DNA of 26,734 bases from positions 1 to 26,734 of the forward strand of contig DCCQ01000072.1 in NCBI GenBank assembly GCA_002314195.1, written 5' to 3'. The notes beneath the pieces are model-generated. The model saw only the letters and a program-made list of their open reading frames with translations. It searched no databases and was not told the DNA's origin. The translations under genes were made by a program, and so were the position numbers. The stretch comes from Bacteroidales bacterium UBA1077 (GTDB lineage Bacteria; Bacteroidota; Bacteroidia; Bacteroidales; UBA932). Positions within the stretch are counted from its first letter, which is position 1. The number at the start of each line of letters is the position of its first letter. Positions 16,089 through 22,740 of the stretch are shown here, one piece after another.

Positions 16089-16994
16089 ATGCTATTGAAG
16101 GATTTCCTGAAGGAAGGTGTGACACGCCTTGAGACTCTCTATCCGACCAATGAGGCAAGGAACATTATGCTCATGCTTTGCGAGAGCCGTATCGGCACCA
16201 AAAGTTACACACATATCGTTGAGCCGGAGTATCAGATCAAGGACAAGTCTTTGGATGGCCTCAATGCCGATTTGGACAGGTTGGCGTCGGGCGAGCCGGT
16301 TCAATATGTCATTGGTTTCGCCGATTTCTGCGGTTTGAGATTCAAAGTCTCTCCGGACGTGCTCATCCCTCGTCCCGAGACTGAACTCCTTTGCCGTGAG
16401 GCTATCAAGATAGGATCCAGGATACAAAGAATGAGAAAGGCTTACGGCAAGTCCGCCAGACCTGTCCGGGTTCTTGACCTTTGCACGGGATCAGGCTGCA
16501 TCGCATGGACCGTCGCCCTGAATATCCCGGGAGCGGAGGTTATCGGTGTGGACATCTCGGAGAAGGCTGTAGCAGTGGCCTCGAACCAGGATTTCGCATT
16601 GAGGCTTAAGGAGACGGAAGGCGCTGAGGCACCTCGCTTCATCGTGGCCGATGTCCTTGCGGATTCCCACTCGTACATTGATGGTGATTTCGACCTGATT
16701 TTGAGCAATCCTCCATACATCATGGAGTCACAGAAAGAGCAGATGAGGGCCAATGTCCTTAACTTCGAGCCTTCAACGGCTTTGTTTGTGGATGATGAGG
16801 ACCCGTTGGTGTTCTATCGTTCCATAGCCGCTTTGTCCTACGAATGCCTTTCCTCTGAAGGTAAGGGACTTACAGAGATTAATGAACTTTTGGGCCTGGA
16901 GACGGCGAAGGTTTTCAGCGAGGCCGGTTTCTCCAAAACTGAGGTGGTGAAGGATTTTTACGACAAAAACCGCTTTGTCTTTTATTCAAAATAG
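16089..16994 (+). CDS. prmC: Peptide chain release factor N5-glutamine methyltransferase PrmC
   Basis: PrmC methylates the glutamine of the GGQ motif in release factors RF1 and RF2 using S-adenosylmethionine. The 301-residue protein shows an N-terminal helical domain with SGEPVQYVIGFADFCGL, then IPRPETE (residues 93-99), the SAM-binding motif VLDLCTGSGCIA (128-139), and the catalytic NPPY at 207-210. A slightly long linker rich in Arg and Lys lies around residues 110-125. It is the last gene of a plus-strand run with PBP1A and ddl and is followed 33 bases later by a strong terminator. Confidence 0.95.
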   Translation: MLLKDFLKEGVTRLETLYPTNEARNIMLMLCESRIGTKSYTHIVEPEYQIKDKSLDGLNADLDRLASGEPVQYVIGFADFCGLRFKVSPDVLIPRPETELLCREAIKIGSRIQRMRKAYGKSARPVRVLDLCTGSGCIAWTVALNIPGAEVIGVDISEKAVAVASNQDFALRLKETEGAEAPRFIVADVLADSHSYIDGDFDLILSNPPYIMESQKEQMRANVLNFEPSTALFVDDEDPLVFYRSIAALSYECLSSEGKGLTEINELLGLETAKVFSEAGFSKTEVVKDFYDKNRFVFYSK

Positions 16995-17026
16995 TGCCTG
17001 GACATTGTTCCGGGCCTGTTTTTGAC

Positions 17027-17063
17027 AAATAGCCGTGGAATAATTGTTTCCACGGCTATTTTT
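17027..17063 (+). terminator. Strong intrinsic terminator after prmC
   Basis: AAATAGCCGTGGAA (17027-17040) and TTCCACGGCTATTT (17048-17061) form a perfect 14-bp stem with a 7-nt loop, and the T-run continues to 17063. It closes the PBP1A-ddl-prmC transcript. Confidence 0.93.
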
Positions 17064-17105
17064 ATGTCCCTTTGTGCTGTATTAACAACTTAAAACTCAT
17101 TTAAA

Positions 17106-18326
17106 ATGAAGAATTTCAGTACAAGGGAAAAGTTGTCGGCCCGGATTGTGCCGGCACTTGCGGTATTGTCCGCTCTGTTTTCATCATCCTGCGACCGTGT
17201 GGAGCAACCGGTCCGGTCTCCTGCCGCACCACCCGTGGCCGTTGCCGGCCGGATTTCTGACATCAGCACGGAGGAGGTTGCCAGAATGCTTTCTGAACTT
17301 CCCATGTCGATTGTCCAGGTCCGTGAAGTGTATGACGGAGTAAGCTCCTCTGTGTCCAACGGCTATGACGAGGAGTACCTTTTCTCCAGCCTTTTCTCCA
17401 ATCCAGGAGCCGGTGTCGGGGATGAACTGATTGCCACAAGGTCGGCTGTGGAATATCCGGAACCGCTCCGTGACCTTTTGTCCACGGTGTGTGCCGCTGA
17501 GACAAGGTCGGGGGCACTCGCGGATGTCCTTGCGGATTCGGGACTACAGATTTATTGGCCGTACTCTGAGGATTGGGACGGGGAAACCATGCCGGTGATC
17601 ACGTTTGATCCGGAGGATTCGCGGACATATTCAATAAGCGTCGAGGATTCAGGAAAGAATGTCGGCTTTCTTAGGGAACAACTTCCAGGTGGCTCTTGGA
17701 TTGTCAAGGAAGTCATTGTGGATGAGGAATATGCCCGCACGCGCCCGGTGTGGGTCATCAATCACAACGAGGATTCCTCTTACATGACGCCGCAGATGCT
17801 TCAGGCGCTTTATCCTGAACGTTTCACCTCTCTTGCCACAAGGTCGGTATCGGATTCCAAGACTCTGGTGCTTAAGGAGTTCAAGGCACACCGCAATTAT
17901 GATTCCTGGTTCGCCGGAGGCTCCGAGTTCTTTGTGAAGTGTGGTTCCCTGAACGGATTTACGGCCAAGACTGAGGATGAGTTGAAACTGTACAGCCCTT
18001 CAGTGACGGACATGATGATAAACGTAAAGCGTAAACAGGTCGGAAAAACTCTGAGGTTCAACACTGTGCTGGTCTCGGAATGGACACCGCAGCTGGAAGA
18101 GTGCGTCTTTCTGATGATTGAGGATGACGGCGGCAAGCAGACATCATGGAAAGCCAGCGGTTTGGTGAAGATCAAGTCCAGGTCCTACGGATTTGAAGTC
18201 GAACTTCCTTTGCGTCGCAACGATGACCTCGTCTGGCGCGGCAAACTCTCAGGCAATTATTTTGAGAAGTACAACGGCAAGCCGAACCGGTTCGGTGACG
18301 TCAGCGTCACCTTCAGTTTTATGTAA
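17106..18326 (+). CDS. Lipoprotein of unknown function
   Basis: The 406-residue protein has a lipoprotein signal peptide: a basic start, a hydrophobic core (residues about 13-25, VPALAVLSALF) and SSSC with the acylated Cys at position 29. A proline-rich linker follows (about 34-47). I do not recognise the mature domain. It contains a mid-section with Trp-rich strands (IYWPYSEDWDGETMPVITF, GGSWIVKEVIVDEEY, RPVWVINHNE) and a C-terminal beta-rich region (about 280-406) ending in VSVTFSFM, whose terminal Phe/Met recalls beta-sheet edge strands. It is probably attached to the outer membrane. It sits between a strong terminator and a REP-like element, alone on its transcript. No clear promoter box was found upstream. 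Confidence 0.8.
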   Translation: MKNFSTREKLSARIVPALAVLSALFSSSCDRVEQPVRSPAAPPVAVAGRISDISTEEVARMLSELPMSIVQVREVYDGVSSSVSNGYDEEYLFSSLFSNPGAGVGDELIATRSAVEYPEPLRDLLSTVCAAETRSGALADVLADSGLQIYWPYSEDWDGETMPVITFDPEDSRTYSISVEDSGKNVGFLREQLPGGSWIVKEVIVDEEYARTRPVWVINHNEDSSYMTPQMLQALYPERFTSLATRSVSDSKTLVLKEFKAHRNYDSWFAGGSEFFVKCGSLNGFTAKTEDELKLYSPSVTDMMINVKRKQVGKTLRFNTVLVSEWTPQLEECVFLMIEDDGGKQTSWKASGLVKIKSRSYGFEVELPLRRNDDLVWRGKLSGNYFEKYNGKPNRFGDVSVTFSFM

Positions 18327-18350
18327 CCCGATGAATGCTTGAATATTCCT

Positions 18351-18473
18351 CTCGGCGCTCCGACTTATCCAGTGAACTTGTGCTCTGCTGAAAAAGAATG
18401 CTGAGTCGTGCTTTGCGTGAGCGTCACCATAAGCTCGGTGGCGGAAGGTCGCTGAACATGCCGAAGCGCCGAG
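18351..18473. repeat. REP-like inverted pair
   Basis: CTCGGCGCTCCG (18351-18362) is the inverted counterpart of CGAAGCGCCGAG (18462-18473), with 11 of 12 positions pairing. The right half, 18447-18468, read in reverse complement, matches the left arm of a second element at 20274-20295 at 19 of 22 bases. The element lies just after the lipoprotein stop and before the DUF4160 promoter. Two inverted palindromic units around a spacer of roughly 70-80 bases is the layout of bacterial REP/BIME elements. No transposase gene is present in the window. Confidence 0.6.
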
Positions 18474-18499
18474 TGGAGTTCAAAGTTTTTCATAAAACG

Positions 18500-18529
18500 T
18501 TGTGGAATTAAAAATAATACCTATATTTG
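18500..18529 (+). promoter_or_regulatory. Bacteroidota-type promoter directly before the DUF4160 gene
   Basis: TTG at 18500-18502 and TATATTTG at 18522-18529 are separated by 19 bases, the canonical spacing. The DUF4160 ATG is at 18531, so transcription should begin at or within a few bases of the start codon and the message may be leaderless. Confidence 0.7.
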
Positions 18530-18530
18530 T

Positions 18531-18779
18531 ATGCCAGTGATTTTAAGATTGTTCGGTTTTACTTTCTACTTTTTCAGCAGAGAATATGAACCAATTCATG
18601 TGTGCATTTAAGGTGCTGATGGGTATGCTGTATATGACTTGATAAATAACAGTTTTGTTAAACGGACGGTGAATAATGTCAAGACTGGAGACTTGAGAAA
18701 GATAGAGATGGTCTTGGAGGAGAACAAAGAGACGATCATTCGGGCTTGGAATAACTATTTTTATAACACAGTACGATGA
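18531..18779 (+). pseudogene. DUF4160 gene with in-frame stop codon
   Basis: A single frame from ATG 18531 to TGA 18777 encodes a complete DUF4160-like protein of 82 codons, except that codon 27 is TAA (18609-18611). The N-terminus MPVILRLFGFTFYFFSREYE is typical, followed by PIHV. The codon where the family normally has the second His of HVH is TGC (Cys). After the stop the frame continues with GADGYAVYDLINN and IEMVLEENKETIIRAWNNYF, also family-typical. The gene end overlaps the DUF2442 start as ATGA. DUF4160 genes commonly sit next to DUF2442 genes and have been suspected to be toxin-antitoxin-like. A sequencing error is possible but would have to affect neighbouring codons. A functional product from this copy is unlikely. 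Confidence 0.72.
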
Positions 18780-19198
18780 AGATAAGAAAGATATGGTTTG
18801 ACGAACGATGCCTGTACGGTAAAGATGAATCCGGAAATATTTACCGTCAGTCGTTATTGTGGTATCGTGCCTTGCTGGATGCTGATGAGGAACAACGCAG
18901 GAATTATCATATCGGCTTTGAAGGTATTCATTGGCCTGATCTGAACGAGGATGTCAGTTTTGAAAGTTTTACTTACAAAGATGCCATTCCGACCGCGTTT
19001 CAGGAATTCCTTCTGACCCACAAAGAAATCAACATCGCTGGGTTCTCTGAATATGCCGGCATAAATCCAACCCTTTTCCGCAACTATGTCAATGGCTTCA
19101 AGCACCCATCCGCAGAGAGGCTTCAGCAGATACAAAATGCTATGAAATCCTTGGCGAAATCCTATTCCAATGTGGATTTCACAACTACACGACCTTGA
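18776..19198 (+). CDS. DUF2442 protein with C-terminal HTH-like domain
   Basis: The 140-residue protein begins MKIRKIWFDERCLYG, followed by SLLWYRALLDADEEQRRNYH and GIHWPDLNEDVSFESF, the characteristic DUF2442 domain (residues about 1-68). A C-terminal segment (about 78-135: INIAGFSEYAGINPTLFRNY, then GFKHPSAERLQQIQNAMKSL) looks like a small helix-turn-helix DNA-binding domain. Its ATG overlaps the end of the DUF4160 frame by four bases (ATGA), suggesting translational coupling. In comparable loci this protein would be the regulatory or antitoxin-like partner, but that is inference. The C-terminal tail TTTRP past NVDF may be an extension created at the junction with the next gene. Confidence 0.8.
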   Translation: MKIRKIWFDERCLYGKDESGNIYRQSLLWYRALLDADEEQRRNYHIGFEGIHWPDLNEDVSFESFTYKDAIPTAFQEFLLTHKEINIAGFSEYAGINPTLFRNYVNGFKHPSAERLQQIQNAMKSLAKSYSNVDFTTTRP

Positions 19199-19222
19199 CG
19201 GAGCCATCTTGATGAGGAGGAT

Positions 19223-19531
19223 TTGCTTCCTTTGGTTGATGGCTGCACGCCATTGGATGACCTCAAGGCCATTGAGTTGATGATGATGTCAGACATAGTC
19301 ATAGATTACGAGAAGGAGCATTCTCCTATAGCAAAGCCTAGCGTTGCTGAACTTATCGCTAATGGCCTGAAAGAGAATCATATTACCCAGAAACAACTTG
19401 CGGAGGAGCTTGGAATCAGCACCACGCGTGTGAATGATCTCGTGTCAGGAAAATCAGAACCAAACCTGAAAACGGCTGGACATATCTGCCGTTTCCTGAA
19501 GATACGCCCTGCGGCGATGCTTATGCTTTGA
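19223..19531 (+). CDS. HigA-type XRE antitoxin-like protein, 5' end disrupted
   Basis: The open frame encodes 102 residues from a TTG at 19223. The C-terminal half is a clear XRE helix-turn-helix (HITQKQLAEELGISTTRVND, then LVSGKSEPNLKTAGHICRFL). The N-terminal half (LLPLVDGCTPLDDLKAIELM, DYEKEHSPI) matches the leader region of HigA-like antitoxins. The family normally starts about 15-20 residues earlier. In the frame of ATG 19170 the sequence reads MWISQLHDLDGAIL up to about 19211. Adding one base near 19211 would join it to DEEDLLPLVD, so a one-base deletion is likely. In-frame ATGs at 19280-19288 could give a shorter HTH protein. No cognate RelE/HigB toxin gene is seen. Convergent to the U32 gene. 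Confidence 0.65.
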   Translation: MLPLVDGCTPLDDLKAIELMMMSDIVIDYEKEHSPIAKPSVAELIANGLKENHITQKQLAEELGISTTRVNDLVSGKSEPNLKTAGHICRFLKIRPAAMLML

Positions 19532-19567
19532 TAACCGCTTACGGATCTGGCAAGAACAAAAAGTTTT

Positions 19568-21646
19568 CTATAGATTTTCTTTGACAGTCATCTCGCAGCC
19601 TGCGCAGTCGAAAGTGAGGCGGTAGCGTTTGCCGTTGTTGGTTAAGTATAGGTTGCCGGTTGGGATTGTGCGTTTTACCGGTGCCGGAACGGTGTCTGGT
19701 GGAAGGCCAGTTTTGTTTTGCGGTCCGTTTGTCTGATGAATCGGGCAAAGACCGAGTTCGTGGCGGATGCAGTACTTTGTCCGCATCAGCTCAGCGTCGG
19801 GACTGTGAGAGATCTCAAAAGCGTCATCGGCTTGAGTGGCTCCCAATGACAGGTATGTTTCTCTGGCGATGTGGTTGGCGATGTTTGCCTTGTACGAAAG
19901 GAGAATGCCATCCTGCACTTTTTCTTGAATATCAGATACTTCCGACAGGTTTGCCACATTGCTTCGCGGATTGTTTGCCGGAAGCGGAACCGCTTTGCAA
20001 GGCATCTCTTCGAGGGTGGCGGCGAGGTCGCGCCTGATAGCGTTCAGCGCGGAGACCGGAAGGAACGGCAGCGAGCCGTCAGGTGTCTTGACCTCAAGCG
20101 AACGGAGGGTGAATGAATATATTCCCGTGGCTTTTGAGATCTGTGTCGCGAACATTCCGCGCATCCTTTCCGCATTCTCCGCCGCTCTGTCTCCTGCTTC
20201 GCGCTCCAGAACAACACTTCGCCCATCCTGTGTCATTGCGCTGATTTTCAGTAAATATGATTGCCCGTTCAGTCGCTTCGGCAGGCTCGGCGACCAATCC
20301 TTTTCGGCCACTGAGCAAATATCTTCGGTAGCAGAGCCTGTCGAAGTGACCGGAGCGACCATAACAGAAATGTCCACTGAAACAGGAATCCTCCTGACCG
20401 GCAGGTTGGAATCCAGTTCCTTCTCGAAAGCGCTGCTGAGATTGCGGTACAGTCTCGCTCTGGGATAGAGTCCATGAACAACATTCCTGCACGTTATCCG
20501 GTTTTCTTGGCAGACATCGCCACGGAAACCGACCACTTCTCCACGTCCTTTGGCGATGAAAGAGAACCCATCCCCGTTGTGAAGCTGCTCATTTGGATTC
20601 TTCATCCGCACTTTTATCGTGACATCATCTTCACCTGTGCGTTTTCCTGTCGGAGGGGTCTGACGCATCGGAGTGATGGAAACCACCGTGCCGATTTCCT
20701 CTCCGATAGATTTAGGCGCGTCCATAGAAGACCAACCGACCGACCGTTTTCCGTCCAGAAACAACTGCGTGTACCCGCGGTTGAACGTCTTTCCCAGATC
20801 CGGCGTGAATCCGCCTTCCGACCGCCCGGACGAAACCCTGCGGTACCTTTCCGGATTCGTTGCGACCAACTCATCCAATGCCAATGAATATGCCCGCACG
20901 ACATTCCGCACGTAGGAGATGTTCTTCAGACGTCCCTCGATCTTGAACGAGCATATTCCCGCCTCCGCAAGATCCGCCAGCCTGTCCTTGAGGTTGTAGT
21001 CCTTGAGCGACAGCAAGGCCTTGTTCCGCACCAGAACGTTTCCGGAACCATCCACAAGGTCGTAGAGCGACCGGCAGGCCTGGATGCATTCCCCACGGTT
21101 GGCACTCCGACCTGCGATCCGTTCAGACATGTAGCATTGTCCGCTGTAGCAGACGCAGAGGGCTCCGTGCACGAAAAACTCCAACTCGCAGTCAACGGCC
21201 TCGCGCACCGCCTTGATCTGTTCCAAGGACATCTCCCTTTCCAGAACAAGCCGTGAAGCTCCGATGCTCTCGTAAAGCCGTGCCTTTTCCGGAGTCCTTA
21301 TAGCACATTGTGTCGAAGCGTGGACCGGCAGGTCTGTCAGTTTCCAGACCGCAAGATCCTGTGCGATGATGGCATCCACCCCCGCGGCCTTCGCTCCGGC
21401 AAGCAACCGTTCGGCCTCCGCAAGTTCATCATCGAAAAGAATTGTGTTGAGTGTCAGGAATATGCGCGCCCCGAACCTGTGGGCATATTCAGTAAGCCTC
21501 TGGATGTCCTCCATCGAGTTTCCGGCGGCCTGACGCGCCCCGAACGCAGGTCCGGCGATATACACGGCATCGGCACCGCAGTCTATCGCCGCGATGCCGA
21601 TGTCAGCGTTTCTTGCCGGAGCAAGTAATTCGAGATGGCGAACCAT
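19568..21646 (-). CDS. U32-family protein, RlhA-like (putative 23S rRNA C-hydroxylase)
   Basis: This 692-residue protein belongs to the group of U32 'peptidases' that includes E. coli RlhA, which hydroxylates 23S rRNA cytidine 2501 using prephenate-linked chemistry and an iron-sulfur cluster. N-terminal blocks LLAPARNADIGIAAIDCGAD and VHGALCVCYSGQCYMSERIA (about 159-178), then NRGECIQACR, carry the conserved cysteines. The C-terminus has MRTKYCIRHELGLCP and RLTFDCAGCEMTV, as in long family members. Between about residues 433 and 459 the sequence APVTSTGSATE...PSLPKRL comes from a REP-like palindrome (20272-20350) that keeps the frame open. The rRNA role is inferred from family. The gene follows the TPR gene on the same strand with a 40-base gap. 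Confidence 0.85.
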   Translation of the reverse strand: MVRHLELLAPARNADIGIAAIDCGADAVYIAGPAFGARQAAGNSMEDIQRLTEYAHRFGARIFLTLNTILFDDELAEAERLLAGAKAAGVDAIIAQDLAVWKLTDLPVHASTQCAIRTPEKARLYESIGASRLVLEREMSLEQIKAVREAVDCELEFFVHGALCVCYSGQCYMSERIAGRSANRGECIQACRSLYDLVDGSGNVLVRNKALLSLKDYNLKDRLADLAEAGICSFKIEGRLKNISYVRNVVRAYSLALDELVATNPERYRRVSSGRSEGGFTPDLGKTFNRGYTQLFLDGKRSVGWSSMDAPKSIGEEIGTVVSITPMRQTPPTGKRTGEDDVTIKVRMKNPNEQLHNGDGFSFIAKGRGEVVGFRGDVCQENRITCRNVVHGLYPRARLYRNLSSAFEKELDSNLPVRRIPVSVDISVMVAPVTSTGSATEDICSVAEKDWSPSLPKRLNGQSYLLKISAMTQDGRSVVLEREAGDRAAENAERMRGMFATQISKATGIYSFTLRSLEVKTPDGSLPFLPVSALNAIRRDLAATLEEMPCKAVPLPANNPRSNVANLSEVSDIQEKVQDGILLSYKANIANHIARETYLSLGATQADDAFEISHSPDAELMRTKYCIRHELGLCPIHQTNGPQNKTGLPPDTVPAPVKRTIPTGNLYLTNNGKRYRLTFDCAGCEMTVKENL
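20272..20350. repeat. REP-like palindromic element inside the U32 coding sequence
   Basis: The left arm GTCGCTTCGGCAGGCTC (20272-20288) and right arm GAGCCTGTCGAAGTGAC (20334-20350) pair over 17 positions with two G·T wobbles and enclose 45 bases. The left arm region (20274-20295) matches 18447-18468 in reverse complement at 19 of 22 bases, so this is a dispersed repeat. It encodes about 26 in-frame residues of the U32 protein. Confidence 0.75.
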
Positions 21647-21665
21647 TATCCTTCGCTAGGAACCA

Positions 21666-21681
21666 TCACCGCAAGCGGTGA
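21666..21681. repeat. Short inverted repeat between TPR and U32 genes
   Basis: TCACCGC (21666-21672) and GCGGTGA (21675-21681) are perfectly inverted around AA; a realistic hairpin has a 5-bp stem and a six-base loop. It lies in the 40-base gap between the TPR stop and the U32 start. No T-run follows, so it may be an mRNA processing or stability site rather than a terminator. Confidence 0.35.
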
Positions 21682-21686
21682 AAGTA

Positions 21687-22622
21687 TTACTTGCTGAGGG
21701 AAGCGATCATCTGCTTGGCCTGTGCGCCGAACTTAGGATCGTCCTGAACCTTCTTGTAGAACTCAAGAGCCTTGGCGTTGTTCTTCGCGCCCTGGTAGAG
21801 AGCGGCGACGGTGAAGGTGATGGCCGGAGCGTTCTTCGCGTCCGGTTTGATCTCAAGGTACTTCTCGAAGTACTTGATGGCGTCAGCGTTCTTGCTGAGT
21901 TTCTGGGAAGCCTGGCCGGCAATGAGGTAGGCCGTGGCGTTCTCGGCATATTCGTTGGCCTTCTCGGCGGCCTTGACAGCGTCAGCGAGCTTGCTTCCCT
22001 TGAAAGCTGCATTGGCCTGCTTTACATAGATGTTGGAAATCTGCTCCTTGGCAGTCTCCTCCTCACCGTTCCAAGCCGCGTGCTTGAAAGCCTCGATGGC
22101 CTCCTCGGTCTTGCCCTGTGCTCCGAGAGCCTGGCCAAGATAAAGAGCGGTCTTGCCGGCGGTCGTGTCGATGGCGTAGGACTTCGCGAAACCGTCAGCG
22201 GCGGTGGCGAAATCCTTTAGTTTGAGTGCGTCAACACCCTTCTGCATCCACATCTGAGGAACGAGCTCTTTTGCTCTTTCGACAACCTCGGTGTTTTCAT
22301 ATTCAGTGGCGATTTTTTCGACCTCGTCAAGTTTGGCGGCGGCCTCATCGTACTTCTTGTCCTTGATCAGATCCTTGGCGATCTCAAGGGCGACACCTGG
22401 GATGGCGTTCTTGCAGTTGGTCACGAGCTCATCAGCGTCAGCGCCTATGGTCTTGCCCATTTCGAGAGCCTTCTGGAAGCAGTCAAGGGCTTCTGCCCAA
22501 TTCTTCATTGAGATGGCTGTGGCTCCATTATTGTAGAGTTCAGTTGCCTGAGCCATGTCCTGAGCGGAAGCCATGCTTGCGGCCATAAACGCGGCCGCGA
22601 TCGTGAGAATAAACTTTTTCAT
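21687..22622 (-). CDS. Periplasmic tetratricopeptide-repeat protein
   Basis: The preferred start is ATG at 22622 (MKKFILTIAAAFMAASMASAQ), which gives a signal peptide with probable cleavage at ASA|Q and a 311-residue product. The frame extends 16 codons further upstream, but that extension lacks signal-peptide character and would cover the promoter. The mature protein is alpha-helical with about six TPR-like units, for example ATELYNNGATAISMKNWAEA, KTALYLGQALGAQGKTEEAI and TAYLIAGQASQKLSKNADAI. Lys and Ala are abundant. TPR proteins act as scaffolds, but nothing in the sequence indicates a partner. It is probably cotranscribed with the downstream U32 gene. Confidence 0.85.
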   Translation of the reverse strand: MKKFILTIAAAFMAASMASAQDMAQATELYNNGATAISMKNWAEALDCFQKALEMGKTIGADADELVTNCKNAIPGVALEIAKDLIKDKKYDEAAAKLDEVEKIATEYENTEVVERAKELVPQMWMQKGVDALKLKDFATAADGFAKSYAIDTTAGKTALYLGQALGAQGKTEEAIEAFKHAAWNGEEETAKEQISNIYVKQANAAFKGSKLADAVKAAEKANEYAENATAYLIAGQASQKLSKNADAIKYFEKYLEIKPDAKNAPAITFTVAALYQGAKNNAKALEFYKKVQDDPKFGAQAKQMIASLSK

Positions 22623-22669
22623 CGTATTAAAAATTATGTTAACTATATTCTTCATAACAGCAATAACCA

Positions 22670-22677
22670 CAAATGTA
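22670..22677 (-). promoter_or_regulatory. Likely -7 box for the TPR gene
   Basis: On the minus strand the complement of 22670-22677 reads TACATTTG, matching TAnnTTTG. The start would give a leader of about 40-45 nt before ATG 22622. No clear TTG box is seen at the usual distance. Confidence 0.45.
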
Positions 22678-22686
22678 ATAAAAATT

Positions 22687-22718
22687 TTGTGTCAATTGCA
22701 CATTATTGGCTAATTTTG
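22687..22718 (+). promoter_or_regulatory. Bacteroidota-type promoter for the M16 gene
   Basis: TTG at 22687-22689 (within TTTTG) and TAATTTTG at 22711-22718 are 21 bases apart, matching the TTG/TAnnTTTG pattern. The start codon at 22741 lies 22 bases after the -7 box. Confidence 0.7.
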
Positions 22719-22726
22719 CCTTAAAC

Positions 22727-22733
22727 GGGAGGT
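22727..22733 (+). promoter_or_regulatory. Strong Shine-Dalgarno site of the M16 gene
   Basis: GGGAGGT at 22727-22733 lies 7 bases before ATG 22741. Such a full site is unusual in this phylum and among the genes of this window. It decides the start: the in-frame GTG at 22732 lies inside the site and is therefore unlikely to be used. Confidence 0.65.
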
Positions 22734-22740
22734 GTCAAAG

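Noticed and set aside
18351..18473. Insertion sequence or complete transposon at the accessory island
   Set aside because: No transposase or integrase gene and no target-site duplication were seen; the repeats fit a REP-like element better.
18609..18611. Programmed read-through or recoding of the TAA in the DUF4160 gene
   Set aside because: There is no slippery sequence or recognisable recoding structure, and TAA is the least leaky stop. The adjacent loss of the conserved His also fits decay better.
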